Shown: positions 43,968-53,120 of the stretch, one piece after another
Layout of the letters: each line of letters starts with the position of its first letter
Position numbering within the stretch: the stretch's first letter is position 1
Source: Crossiella sp. SN42
GTDB taxonomy: Bacteria > Actinomycetota > Actinomycetes > Mycobacteriales > Pseudonocardiaceae
Assembly: GCF_023897065.1 (NCBI RefSeq)
Contig: NZ_JAMHIV010000001.1
Span: 620,001-684,000, forward strand
Reading direction: 5' to 3'
Length of the DNA stretch: 64,000 bases
Notes under the pieces: model-generated
Seen by the model: only the letters and a program-made list of their open reading frames with translations
Database searches by the model: none
What the model was told of the DNA's origin: nothing
Position numbers and translations under genes: made by a program

Positions 43968-45674
43968 TCAGCCCGGGGTCATCGCGATCTCCCAGAACCC
44001 GGCGTAGCGCCCGCCCCTGGCCAGCAGCTCCTCATGGCTGCCCGACTCCACGATCCGGCCGCCGTCCAGGAACACCACCCGGTCGGCGCTGCGGACCGTG
44101 CTCAGCCGGTGCGCCACCAGAACCACGGTGCGGCCGGCCATCAGGCGCTGGATGCCCGCGTGCACGGCCGCCTCATTCACCGGGTCCAGCGCGGAGGTCA
44201 CCTCGTCCAGCAGCACGATGGGCGCGTCCTTGAGCAGGGCCCTGGCGATGGAGACGCGCTGGCGTTCGCCGCCGGACAGGCGGGCGCCGCCCTCGCCGAC
44301 CTGGGTCGACCAACCGTTCGGCAGGCGGTTGGCCACCTCGTCCAGGCGGGCCGCGGTCGCCGCCGCGCGGACTTCGGCCTCGGTGGCACTGGGGCGGCCG
44401 AGGCGGATGTTGTCCTCGATGGTGCCGTCGAAGAGGTAGACGTCCTGGAAGACGATGGCGATCCGGGACATCAGCGCCTCGGGGCCGATCTCGCGCACGT
44501 CCGCGCCACCCAGGCGGACCGTCCCGGCGTCGACGTCGTAGAAGCGGGCGAGCAGGCGCAGCAACGTGGTCTTGCCCGCGCCCGACGGACCGACCACGGC
44601 CAGGCGCTGGCCTGCGGGCACGGTCAGCGACAGGTCGTTGATGACCTTGCGGTTGTCGTGGTGGAAGGTGACGGCGTCGAGCTCCAGGCCGTGGTGGGCG
44701 GGCTCGACCGGCTCGGCGGCTTCGGGCAGGGGTTCGGTGCGCAGCACGGTGTCCAGCCTGGTCAGGTCCACCTGGGCGGCGCGGAGCTGGCCGCTCAGGT
44801 CGGTCAGGGTGAGCAGCGGATCGGCGCAGCGGGCGGCCAGCACCAGGGCCGCCAGCACCTCGGCCACCCCGGTCTGCCCGCCCAGGGCGAGGTGCGCGCC
44901 CAGGGCCAGCAGCGCGGTGAACACCGCCTGCACGGTCACGGTCAGGCCCACCGCGCCGGGCAGCACGGAGAGCACGGCGCGGCGGGCGGAGCGGTGCAGC
45001 TCGTGCAGCGAGTCGTCGAGCAGCCGGAAGCGTTCGGTGGTGCGGCCACCGGCCCGCAGCACCGGCTGGGCCTGGAGGTACTCGATGACGCGCGCGGCGG
45101 CCTCGTCGCCGAGCCTGGTGCGCTCGGCGTCGGTGCGGGCCATCGACCGGCCGGTCCAGACCAGCGTCGCCGCCACCACCGGCGCGGCGAGCAGCGCGGC
45201 CAGGCCCAGCTGCCAGTTGTAGGCCAGCAGCACGACCACGATGGTCAGCGGGGTCACGCTGGCGGAGATGAACGGGCCCAGCAGGTGTGCCGGAATCCCC
45301 ATGGCCTGCAACACACCCTGGCTGGCCAGCACCGACACCTCGCCAACCCGGCCCGCGGTGAACCAGCCCAGCGGCAGCCGGGCCAGGTGGTCGCCGAGGC
45401 GGCGGTACATCCCGCGCAGCAACGAGATCCCGACCCGGAACCCGGCCAGGTCGCCCACGTAGCGCAGCACCGCGTACCCGGCGACCGCCGCGCCAAAGGC
45501 GAGCAGCCACGGCCAGGCGGCAGCGGGATCCTCGCTGAACAGCGCGCGCAGCACCGGCACCAGCAGCGCGTAGGACAGGCCCTCGGCGATCGCGGTGGCC
45601 GTCATCAGCGCCACCGTGCGGCGCAGCGGGCGGGCGTGCTGCTCGCCCAGCACGCGCAACATCGTGCGGATCAT
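43968..45674 (-). CDS. ABC transporter, fused permease-ATPase (IrtB/YbtQ-like)
   Basis: A 568-aa half-transporter: five or six helices, Walker A VVGPSGAGKTTLL, Q-loop FQDVYLFDGTI, signature LSGGERQRVSIARAL, Walker B IVLLDEVTSALD. ATG at 45674 overlaps the stop of the partner half-transporter, so they form a heterodimer. The exporter fold with such pairing matches IrtAB/YbtPQ siderophore importers, but no siderophore genes are nearby; a heterodimeric exporter is equally possible. Confidence 0.85.
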   Translation of the reverse strand: MIRTMLRVLGEQHARPLRRTVALMTATAIAEGLSYALLVPVLRALFSEDPAAAWPWLLAFGAAVAGYAVLRYVGDLAGFRVGISLLRGMYRRLGDHLARLPLGWFTAGRVGEVSVLASQGVLQAMGIPAHLLGPFISASVTPLTIVVVLLAYNWQLGLAALLAAPVVAATLVWTGRSMARTDAERTRLGDEAAARVIEYLQAQPVLRAGGRTTERFRLLDDSLHELHRSARRAVLSVLPGAVGLTVTVQAVFTALLALGAHLALGGQTGVAEVLAALVLAARCADPLLTLTDLSGQLRAAQVDLTRLDTVLRTEPLPEAAEPVEPAHHGLELDAVTFHHDNRKVINDLSLTVPAGQRLAVVGPSGAGKTTLLRLLARFYDVDAGTVRLGGADVREIGPEALMSRIAIVFQDVYLFDGTIEDNIRLGRPSATEAEVRAAATAARLDEVANRLPNGWSTQVGEGGARLSGGERQRVSIARALLKDAPIVLLDEVTSALDPVNEAAVHAGIQRLMAGRTVVLVAHRLSTVRSADRVVFLDGGRIVESGSHEELLARGGRYAGFWEIAMTPG

Positions 45675-47422
45675 CGACTGTCTCCCGTCGCGGAGTGGTG
45701 GGATCGCCAGAACTCGGCGAACTTTCCGTGCTGTGCCAGCAGCTCCGCCGGGCTGCCCTGTTCGGCGATCACCCCGTTGTCCAGCACCACCACGGTGTCG
45801 GCCTCGGCTACGGTCTCCAGGCGGTGCGCGATCACCAGCAGCGTCCGGTCACTGGCCATTGTGGACAGTGCTTGCCGCACGGCCTGTTCGGTGCGCGGGT
45901 CGGCGAAGGCGGTGGCCTCGTCCAGCACCAGCACGGGCGCGTCCGCGAGCAGCGCGCGGGCCACCGCGATCCGCTGCGCCTCACCGCCGGAGAGCCCGGC
46001 GTCCTCGCCGATCACCGACTCGTAGCCGCGTGGCAGCTCCAGGATCCGGTCGTGGACGCAGGCCAGCCGGGCCGCGCGTTCCACCTCGGCGCGGTCGGCG
46101 CTGGGCACGGCCAGGGCGATGTTGTCGGCCACCGAGGCGCGCAGCAGCCGGACGTCTTGGAAGACAAAGGAAACCATCCTGCGTAGCTGCTGGCTGCCGA
46201 GGTCGCGCAGGTCGACGCCGCCGAGCAGGACCGCGCCGTGGTCGGGGTCGAAGAACCGGGGCAGCAGCTGGACCAGGGTGGACTTGCCGCTGCCGGAGGG
46301 CCCGACGATCGCGGTGACCGTGCCGGGTTTGAGCACCAGGTCGATCCCGCGCAGCACCTCGTGCCCGGACTCGTAGCCGAACCGCACGTCCCGGAGCTCC
46401 ACCTGATGTCCTTGCGGCGCAACAGGATTCTCCGGCTCCGGCAACGGCGGCACCGCGAGCAGGTCGCGGATGCGGCCGAGGGCGCGCCGAGCGGTCTGCA
46501 CCGGGTCGAGGCCGTGTCCGACCGCGGCCAGCGGCGCGGTCAAACCCAGTCCCAGCAACAGGAACGGCAGCAGGTCGGCCGGGGCCAGCGAGCCGCCGGT
46601 GATCAACGCGGTGCCGCCGATGAGCACCACCAGCAGCACGAACGGCGGCGAGAGCGCGAGCTGGAGCCCGGCCGCGATCCGGGAGGCTCCGCGCACCCAG
46701 CGGCGCAGGACCTCGGCGAAGTCCTCGGCCGCGGCGCGGAACTCGTGGTGCGCGCGCTCGCCGCCGCCGAAGGTCTTGACCACCGCGATGCCCTGCACGA
46801 AGTCCACCGCGGCGCTGGAGATCCGCGCCATCGCCGCGTCCCGCGCCACCTCCGCGCGCCGCAGGGACGGGGCCGACATCAGCGGGATCAGCGCCACCGC
46901 CAGACCCAGCGGGATCAACGTGATCAGGGTGAGCCGCCAGTCCACGGTGAACAGGTAGGCCAGCGACACCAGTGGCACCACGAACGCGGAGACCAGCTCG
47001 CCCGGCACGTGCGCGATCAGCGGGTGCATCGCGCTCACGTCCTGCTCCACCACCGTGGCCAGCTCACCGCTGCGGCGGCGGGCGAACCAGCTGATCGGCA
47101 CCCGCCCCAGGTGCGCGGCCAGCCGCCGCCGGAAAGCCAGCTGCACCCGCCCGTCCAGCAGGTGCCCGACCCCGGAGGAGGCTGCGGTGCCCAGCAGCCG
47201 GATGAGCATCCCGGCCGCGCCCAGCAGCACCACCAGCCAGACGTGCCCGTGGTCGATCGGCCCCGGCGAGAGCAGCACCCGGCCCAGTTCGACCACCGCC
47301 AGCAGTGGGGCGAGTCCCGCGATCGCGCCGATCAGCTGGGACAGCAGGACAAAGGCGAAACCGCCCAGGTAGGGGCGCAGCAAGGCGGCCACGCCAGGGG
47401 TCGGTTCCGGCATCGCGCTCAT
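45671..47422 (-). CDS. ABC transporter, fused permease-ATPase (IrtA/YbtP-like)
   Basis: A 583-aa half-transporter and partner of the following gene. Six helices; Walker A IVGPSGSGKSTLV, Q-loop FQDVRLLRASV, signature LSGGEAQRIAVARAL, Walker B VLVLDEATAFADP. There is no siderophore-interacting FAD domain as in mycobacterial IrtA. ATG at 47422 overlaps the hydrolase stop. The hydrolase-ABC-ABC operon could import an ester-containing ligand and hydrolyse it, as in tri-lactone siderophore use. Confidence 0.85.
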   Translation of the reverse strand: MSAMPEPTPGVAALLRPYLGGFAFVLLSQLIGAIAGLAPLLAVVELGRVLLSPGPIDHGHVWLVVLLGAAGMLIRLLGTAASSGVGHLLDGRVQLAFRRRLAAHLGRVPISWFARRRSGELATVVEQDVSAMHPLIAHVPGELVSAFVVPLVSLAYLFTVDWRLTLITLIPLGLAVALIPLMSAPSLRRAEVARDAAMARISSAAVDFVQGIAVVKTFGGGERAHHEFRAAAEDFAEVLRRWVRGASRIAAGLQLALSPPFVLLVVLIGGTALITGGSLAPADLLPFLLLGLGLTAPLAAVGHGLDPVQTARRALGRIRDLLAVPPLPEPENPVAPQGHQVELRDVRFGYESGHEVLRGIDLVLKPGTVTAIVGPSGSGKSTLVQLLPRFFDPDHGAVLLGGVDLRDLGSQQLRRMVSFVFQDVRLLRASVADNIALAVPSADRAEVERAARLACVHDRILELPRGYESVIGEDAGLSGGEAQRIAVARALLADAPVLVLDEATAFADPRTEQAVRQALSTMASDRTLLVIAHRLETVAEADTVVVLDNGVIAEQGSPAELLAQHGKFAEFWRSHHSATGDSR

Positions 47423-48315
47423 CCGGCCAGCGCCCGGCGCAGCGCCCCGGCCAGCTCGGCGTTCTGCCGCTGCGAGATCTCCGCGGAGATCAGCGCGTGC
47501 GAGCCGTGGAAGGTGCCGGACCACTGGTGCAGCTCGACCGGCACGTTGGCCTGCAACAGGCGCAGCGCGTAGGCGATGTCCTCATCCCGGTTCGGGCACA
47601 GCTCGGCGGTGGCGATGTAGGCCGGTGGCAGCCCGGTCAGGTCCGCGGCCCGCGCCGGGGCGGCGTACGGCGAGGCGGGCGCGCCGCCCAGGTAGTGCGC
47701 CCAGGCCGCGGTGCTCTTGGCCCGGTTCCACCAGGGCGTGTCGGTGAAGGTGCGGGCTGACCAGCTTTCCTGCCGGTCGTCCAGCGCGGGCTGGTTGAGC
47801 AGCTGGAAGCACACCGGCAGCCGCTGTTCGTCGCGGGCCCGCAGGGCCACCGCGGCCGCGATGCCGCCACCGGCGCTGTGCCCGCCGACCGCGATCCGGC
47901 CGGGGTCGATGCCCAGCTGGTCCGCGTTCTGCGCCGCCCAGGCCAGCACCGCGTAGGCGTCGTCGAAGGCGGCCGGGAACGGGTGTTCCGGGGCCAGCCG
48001 GTAGCCCACCGAGATGACCGTCTCGCCGGAGCTGTCCGCGAGCCGGGCGGCCCACGGGTGCTCGGTGTGCACGTCCCCCATGACAAAACCGCCGCCGTGC
48101 AGCCAGACCACCGCGCCCCTGGCGTGCGGCGGCCGGTAGACCCGCACTGGCACCGGCGGATCCGCGGGCACCAGGTGGTCCTCGACTTCCAGTTCCGAGG
48201 TGTCCGGCGGCGGCACCGAGGCGATCACCCCGGCCAGCTTCGCCCGCGCCGCGACCGGATCGGACAGGTCGGACACCGGGAACATGGGCAGGAACGCTTC
48301 GAGTTCGGGATCCAT
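47419..48315 (-). CDS. Alpha/beta hydrolase, hormone-sensitive-lipase type
   Basis: A 298-aa alpha/beta hydrolase-3 (HSL family IV) esterase: WLHGGGFVMGD oxyanion motif, GGHSAGGGIA nucleophile elbow, and His in TFHGSHAL; the Asp of NRDEDIAYAL is a likely acid. No signal peptide. ATG at 48315. First gene of the leftward ABC operon; divergent from the PucR-type regulator, which may control it. Confidence 0.9.
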   Translation of the reverse strand: MDPELEAFLPMFPVSDLSDPVAARAKLAGVIASVPPPDTSELEVEDHLVPADPPVPVRVYRPPHARGAVVWLHGGGFVMGDVHTEHPWAARLADSSGETVISVGYRLAPEHPFPAAFDDAYAVLAWAAQNADQLGIDPGRIAVGGHSAGGGIAAAVALRARDEQRLPVCFQLLNQPALDDRQESWSARTFTDTPWWNRAKSTAAWAHYLGGAPASPYAAPARAADLTGLPPAYIATAELCPNRDEDIAYALRLLQANVPVELHQWSGTFHGSHALISAEISQRQNAELAGALRRALAG

Positions 48316-48410
48316 GCCGGGAATGCTGCCCGGCTCCCCCGCTGAGTTCGTCCGCCGGGCGTCGCGCATTCCACCACCCGCGCGCGCCGATCGTCGCTAT
48401 CCTCCGGTGC

Positions 48411-49445
48411 GTGGAGGCACTGGCCCAGCGACTGTCGCACCTGGACTCGGAGGCGGGCGGCGCGCTGCGGGTGGTGATGTACTTCGACACCCTGATCCGC
48501 CGGCGGGTCGACCTGCCCGCGCTGGCCAGGGCCTCGGCCGCGCTGGCCGAGTGCGTGGCCGGGATCCGCCTGCACGGCACCGGCCGGGTGATCAGGGTCG
48601 GCCCCGACGGTCGCCCTGCCCCCACCCCACCCGCACCCGCCTCCACCAGCACGCCGATCACCCTGGACGAGGAGGAGATCGGCACGGTCTGGCTGGAGCG
48701 CCCCACCCCGCCCGGTCCCCTGGACGAGCTGCTGCTGGACCGCCTGGCCCTCGGCGCGGCCGCGGTGCTGGAACGCTACGGCCCGGCCAGCACCACCATG
48801 GCCGACCCGGCCCTGATCGAACTGGTGATCAGCCCCGGCACCGACGACGCGGCCAGGACCCGCGCCCTGCGCCTGCTCGGCTTCCCCGCCGACCTGCCGC
48901 TGCGCGCCATCGCGGTCCGCTCACCCCGCCCGCTGGACCGGATCGGCGGCCTGATCTGCCCAGCGCACCCGGTGAAGGCCGCGCCACTGGCCGAGGCCGG
49001 CGTCATCCTGGCCCCCACCGTGGACCCGGCCCGCTTCCCGGACGGCACCCGCGCGGGCATCGGCGCCGCCGACCGCCCCGACCGGTCCTGGCAGCAGGCC
49101 CGCACCGCGCTGCGCTTCACCACTGACCGCCAGCCCGTGGTGCACCACGACGACCTGGGCGCACTGGCCCTGCTCGCGCACATCCCCCAGGAAGCCTTGC
49201 GGGACAACAAAGACGTCACCGCGATCGACCGCCTGGCCACCGCAGGCGACGACCTGGACACCCTGGACGCCTACTGCGCCACCGGTTCCGTCCGCCAGGC
49301 CGCCGACACGCTGCACCTGCACCACAGCAGCGTCGCCCGCAGGCTCACCCAGATCGGCCGGACCCTGGGCATCGAGCTGACCGAGCCCGCCGGACTGACC
49401 AGGGCCCGGCTCGCGCTCACCGCCTGGCGACTGCGCGGAGGCTGA
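48411..49445 (+). CDS. PucR/CdaR-type regulator with C-terminal HTH
   Basis: A 344-aa regulator. The C-terminal ~60 residues have the PucR HTH (LDAYCATGSVRQAADTLHLH, then SSVARRLTQIGRTLGIEL). The N-terminal part is a GAF-like or unassigned sensory region (GGALRVVMYFDTLIRRRVDL). GTG at 48411. It is divergent from the hydrolase-ABC operon with 95 bp between, so it is the likely regulator of that operon. Confidence 0.82.
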   Translation: MEALAQRLSHLDSEAGGALRVVMYFDTLIRRRVDLPALARASAALAECVAGIRLHGTGRVIRVGPDGRPAPTPPAPASTSTPITLDEEEIGTVWLERPTPPGPLDELLLDRLALGAAAVLERYGPASTTMADPALIELVISPGTDDAARTRALRLLGFPADLPLRAIAVRSPRPLDRIGGLICPAHPVKAAPLAEAGVILAPTVDPARFPDGTRAGIGAADRPDRSWQQARTALRFTTDRQPVVHHDDLGALALLAHIPQEALRDNKDVTAIDRLATAGDDLDTLDAYCATGSVRQAADTLHLHHSSVARRLTQIGRTLGIELTEPAGLTRARLALTAWRLRGG

Positions 49446-49481
49446 CGTCCCCGCCCTGTGGAGCAGGCACCCGGGCAATAA

Positions 49482-49499
49482 ATCCGTACCACTACGGAT
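49482..49499. promoter_or_regulatory. Inverted repeat upstream of the subtilisin gene
   Basis: ATCCGTA-CCAC-TACGGAT is a perfect 7-bp dyad in the 133-nt AT-richer gap before the protease gene. A regulator is not identified. Confidence 0.45.
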
Positions 49500-49578
49500 A
49501 GGTCCTCGGATTGTTCCCCCGCGACCCCCTCACCATGATCAGTGCATCCGTTTCCCTGCTACGAAAACGGAGCACGGC

Positions 49579-51369
49579 ATGCGAACACTCGGAAGCCTCC
49601 TGCTCGCCACCGCCCTGGTGCTGACCGGCCACGCGGCCCAGGCCGAGCCACGTGGCGTGGTGCTCAACGCGGGTGCGCCGGACTCGATCCCCGGCCAGTA
49701 CATCGTCGGCCTGCACGGCGCCACCTCGCTGGCCGCCGACGCCGCGGCCTCGGTCCAGGCGGAGTCCGCCGAGCTCGCCCAGCGCTACGGCGGCCAGCTG
49801 GGTTACGCCTACTCCGCGGCGCTGCGCGGGTTCTCGGTGAAGATGTCCGCGGCCCAGGCCCAGCGGCTGGCGGCCGATCCCCGGGTGGAGTTCGTGCAGC
49901 AGTCGCTGTGGGTGCGCTCGGCCGCGGTCAAGGCGCCCGCCGGGGAGCAGCCGAACGCCCCGTGGGGGCTGGACCAGGTCGACGGCGCCAACGACGGCAC
50001 CTACAAGTACCCCAACGTCGGCACCGGGGTCACCGTCTACAACACCGACACCGAGCTGAACACCGACCACGTCTCCTTCGAGGGCAGGGCCAAGTCCGGC
50101 TACGACTTCATCGACAACGACAACAACGTCAACGACTGCAAGGGCCAGTTCGACCAGGGCCACGGCTCGCACACCGGCGGCACCTCCAGCAGCGAGGCCT
50201 ACGGCGTGGCCAAGGACGTCACCATCGTCGGCGTCAAGGTGCTCGGCTGTGACGGCAACGGCCCGGACGCCGCCTCGATCAAGGGCATCGACTGGGTCAC
50301 CCAGAACGCGAAGAAGCCCGCGGTGGCCAACGCCAGCTGGACCTCCGGCGGCGCGGGCGCGGACCCCGAGGGCATCAACCGGGCGATCAAGAACTCCATC
50401 GCGGCCGGCATCACCTGGGTCGCGGCCGCGGGCAACGAGAACCAGGACGCCTGCAACGTCAGCCCGGCCAAGGTGCCCGAGGTGATCACCGTGGCGGCCA
50501 CCCAGGACGAGCAGAACAACGAGGCCGGCTACTCCAACCACGGCACCTGCGTGGACATCTACGCGCCCGGCTCCAACATCAACTCCGCCAGCAACTCCAG
50601 CAACACCGGCAGCAAGGGCATGCAGGGCACCTCGATGGCCGCCCCGCACGTCACCGGCGCCGCCGCGCTGTACCTGGCAGGCAACTCCGGCGCCAGCCCG
50701 CAGCAGGTCAGGGACGCGCTGGTGAACAACGCCCAGTCCGGTGTGGTGCGCAACCCCGGCCCCGGCTCGCCGAACAAGTTCCTCGACGTCAGCAAGCTCG
50801 GCGGCGGCACCGAGCCGGGTAAGCCCACGGCGGACTTCACCGGCGACTGCGCCAGCTCGCTGACCTGCTCCTTCGACGCCTCCGCCTCCAAGCCCGGCAC
50901 CGGCGGCAGCAGCATCGCCGGCTACAAGTGGGACTTCGGCGACAACAACACCGGTGACGGCGTCAAGCCCGCGCACACCTACGCCAAGGACGGCGAGTAC
51001 CGGGTCACCCTGACCGTCACCGACGACAAGGGCGCCACCTCCGCCCCGGTCACCAAGGCCGTCCGCGCGGGCAAGCCCCCGGCCGGTCAGCCGCCCGTGG
51101 CCTCCTTCACCGTCTCCTGCCAGCGCAACCGGTGCTCGGTGGACGGCTCCGGCAGCACCGACCCCGACAACGACATCAGCGGCTACGCCTGGGAGTTCGG
51201 CGACGGCAAGACCGGCACCGGCGTCACCGCGGCCAACGACTACCCGGCCAAGCAGGCCAGCTACTCGATCAAGCTGACCGTCACCGACAAGACCGGCAAC
51301 AGCAACTCGACCACCAAACAGGTGCAGTGCTGGAGCTTCGGCGCCAACCAGGCGTTCTGCTTCGCCTGA
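49579..51369 (+). CDS. Secreted subtilisin-like S8 protease with two PKD domains
   Basis: A 596-aa secreted protease. Signal peptide ends near HAAQA; an I9-type propeptide (GQYIVGLHGATSL ... RVEFVQQ) follows. Catalytic residues: Asp157 in YNTDTELN, His198 in GHGSHTGG, Ser352 in GTSMAAPHV, with oxyanion Asn286 in AAGNENQ. The usual DTG reads DTE, a rare change next to the catalytic Asp. Two PKD domains (WDFGDNNTGDG and WEFGDGKTGTG) form the C-terminus and may bind protein or polysaccharide substrates. ATG at 49579 with GGAG upstream. Confidence 0.94.
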   Translation: MRTLGSLLLATALVLTGHAAQAEPRGVVLNAGAPDSIPGQYIVGLHGATSLAADAAASVQAESAELAQRYGGQLGYAYSAALRGFSVKMSAAQAQRLAADPRVEFVQQSLWVRSAAVKAPAGEQPNAPWGLDQVDGANDGTYKYPNVGTGVTVYNTDTELNTDHVSFEGRAKSGYDFIDNDNNVNDCKGQFDQGHGSHTGGTSSSEAYGVAKDVTIVGVKVLGCDGNGPDAASIKGIDWVTQNAKKPAVANASWTSGGAGADPEGINRAIKNSIAAGITWVAAAGNENQDACNVSPAKVPEVITVAATQDEQNNEAGYSNHGTCVDIYAPGSNINSASNSSNTGSKGMQGTSMAAPHVTGAAALYLAGNSGASPQQVRDALVNNAQSGVVRNPGPGSPNKFLDVSKLGGGTEPGKPTADFTGDCASSLTCSFDASASKPGTGGSSIAGYKWDFGDNNTGDGVKPAHTYAKDGEYRVTLTVTDDKGATSAPVTKAVRAGKPPAGQPPVASFTVSCQRNRCSVDGSGSTDPDNDISGYAWEFGDGKTGTGVTAANDYPAKQASYSIKLTVTDKTGNSNSTTKQVQCWSFGANQAFCFA

Positions 51370-51397
51370 CCCCAGTACTCCTCCGGGCAGGGGGAGA

Positions 51398-51429
51398 GCG
51401 GCCCGTGCGTCCAACCACGCACGGGCCGC
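51398..51429 (+). terminator. Terminator after the subtilisin gene
   Basis: A perfect 13-bp stem (GCGGCCCGTGCGT with complement, loop CCAACC) begins 28 nt after the protease stop and is followed by TT. Confidence 0.8.
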
Positions 51430-51515
51430 TTGCCGTGCCCGCGACGGCCCCGGTGTGCTCGCCCCGGTTCCGGCGTGCTGAGATCGTCACCGGAGCTCGG
51501 AGGAGGAGGTAGCCG

Positions 51516-53120
51516 GTGGTTGCCGGGTTGAGACGCACGAGGTCGGCCTCTCCTGGCACGCCCGCACCCGCCCGCGACCACCGCGCCTGGCTGCTGCGCG
51601 TACCGGCCGCGATCCTGGCCGGGGTGCTGCTCTACCTCAGCTTCCCGCCGTACCGGAGCTGGTGGCTGGCGCCGGTCGCGCTGGCCGTGCTCGGCCTGGT
51701 CCTGCACGAACGCCGCAAACGGGCCGCCGCGGGTTACGGCATGGTCTTCGCCAGCACGTTCTTCCTGCTGCACCTGTTCTGGCTGCAGGACTTCCTCGGC
51801 CGCGAGTTCGGCCCCTGGCCCTGGCTGGGCCTGAGCCTGCTGATGGCGCTCTACATCGCCGTGGTCACCACGCTGTTCCCGCTGGTCGCGGGCCTGCCCG
51901 GCGGACCGGTGTGGCCGGCCGCGCTGATCGTGCTCTCCGAGGCCCTGCGCGGCCGGGTCCCCTACGGCGGCTTCCCCTGGGCCAAGCTCGGCTTCGGCCA
52001 GGTCGAAGGGCCGCTGCTGGGACTGGCCGCGGTCGGCGGGGTGCCGCTGGTGACCTTCGCGGTCGCGCTGACCGGCTTCGGCCTGGCCGCGCTGATCCTG
52101 CGCGCCCGCACCCGGCTGTCCGTCCGAGGCTGGCTTGCCACCGCCGCCCCGGTCGTGCTGCCGGTGGTCGCCGCGCTGGCCGCCTGGCCGCTGGTCGGGG
52201 TCGAGGCGCAGCAGGGCACCCGCACGGTCGCCCTGGTCCAGGGCAACGCCCCCGACGCGGGGATCGGCCTGCTCAGCGAGCTGCCCACGATCCGCCGCAA
52301 CCACCTGGAAGCCAGCCGGATCCTGGCCGAGAAGATCCGCACCGACGCCGGCCCCAAGCCCGATCTGGTGGTGTGGCCGGAGTCCACCACCCGCATCAAC
52401 GGCCCCGACCCGGTCCTGGACGCCGCCGTGGCCGACCTGGGCGTGCCCACCCTGATCGGCGGCCTGTACCGCACCCCGGCAGGCCAGGAGAACGCGGTGG
52501 TCAGCTGGGACCCGGCCACCGGCCAGGGCCCCCGCTACACCAAACAGCAGCTGGTCCCGTTCTCCGAGTTCATCCCGCTGCGCGACGTGGCCCGCCTGAT
52601 CACTCCCTTCGTCGACGTCCCCGACCTGGTCGCTGGCACCCGCACCGGCCCGCTCACCGTCGCGGGCGCCCCGCTGGGCGTGGCCATCTGCTACGAGGTC
52701 GCCTACGACTACGTCCTGCGCGAGAACGTCGACCAGGGCGCCCAGCTGCTCATCGTGCCGACCAACAACGCCTGGTTCGGCCGCGGCGACATGACCTACC
52801 AGCAGCTGGCCATGGCCCGCCTGCGCGCGGTGGAACACGGCCGCGCGGTGGTGGTCGCGGCCACCAGCGGCGTCAGCGCCATGGTCCGGCCAGACGGCAC
52901 GGTGACCCAGTCGCTGGAGATGTACACCTCGGGCTCGCTGACCGAGACGCTGCCGCTGCGCAGCTCGGTCACGGTGGCCGACCGGCTGGGGCCGTGGACG
53001 GAGATCGTGCTGATCGCACTGGGCCTGCTCGCGGTCGCCGCGGGGATCCGTCAGTCGTCCTCGAAGAGTGCGCGCAAGTCGAGTGAGACCACATCAGGAT
53101 CCGGCCAACCGGCCGCGTAG
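51516..53120 (+). CDS. lnt: Apolipoprotein N-acyltransferase
   Basis: A 534-aa Lnt, the membrane enzyme that adds the third acyl chain to lipoproteins. Eight or so helices flank a nitrilase domain with catalytic Glu289 (VVWPESTT), Lys343 (RYTKQQLVPFSEF) and Cys392 (VAICYEVAYD). GTG at 51516 has AGGAGGAGG upstream. The last 70 nt overlap the convergent GIY-YIG gene; the Ser/Lys-rich tail beyond the last helix looks added, so this end may have been extended by loss of an older stop. Confidence 0.93.
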   Translation: MVAGLRRTRSASPGTPAPARDHRAWLLRVPAAILAGVLLYLSFPPYRSWWLAPVALAVLGLVLHERRKRAAAGYGMVFASTFFLLHLFWLQDFLGREFGPWPWLGLSLLMALYIAVVTTLFPLVAGLPGGPVWPAALIVLSEALRGRVPYGGFPWAKLGFGQVEGPLLGLAAVGGVPLVTFAVALTGFGLAALILRARTRLSVRGWLATAAPVVLPVVAALAAWPLVGVEAQQGTRTVALVQGNAPDAGIGLLSELPTIRRNHLEASRILAEKIRTDAGPKPDLVVWPESTTRINGPDPVLDAAVADLGVPTLIGGLYRTPAGQENAVVSWDPATGQGPRYTKQQLVPFSEFIPLRDVARLITPFVDVPDLVAGTRTGPLTVAGAPLGVAICYEVAYDYVLRENVDQGAQLLIVPTNNAWFGRGDMTYQQLAMARLRAVEHGRAVVVAATSGVSAMVRPDGTVTQSLEMYTSGSLTETLPLRSSVTVADRLGPWTEIVLIALGLLAVAAGIRQSSSKSARKSSETTSGSGQPAA

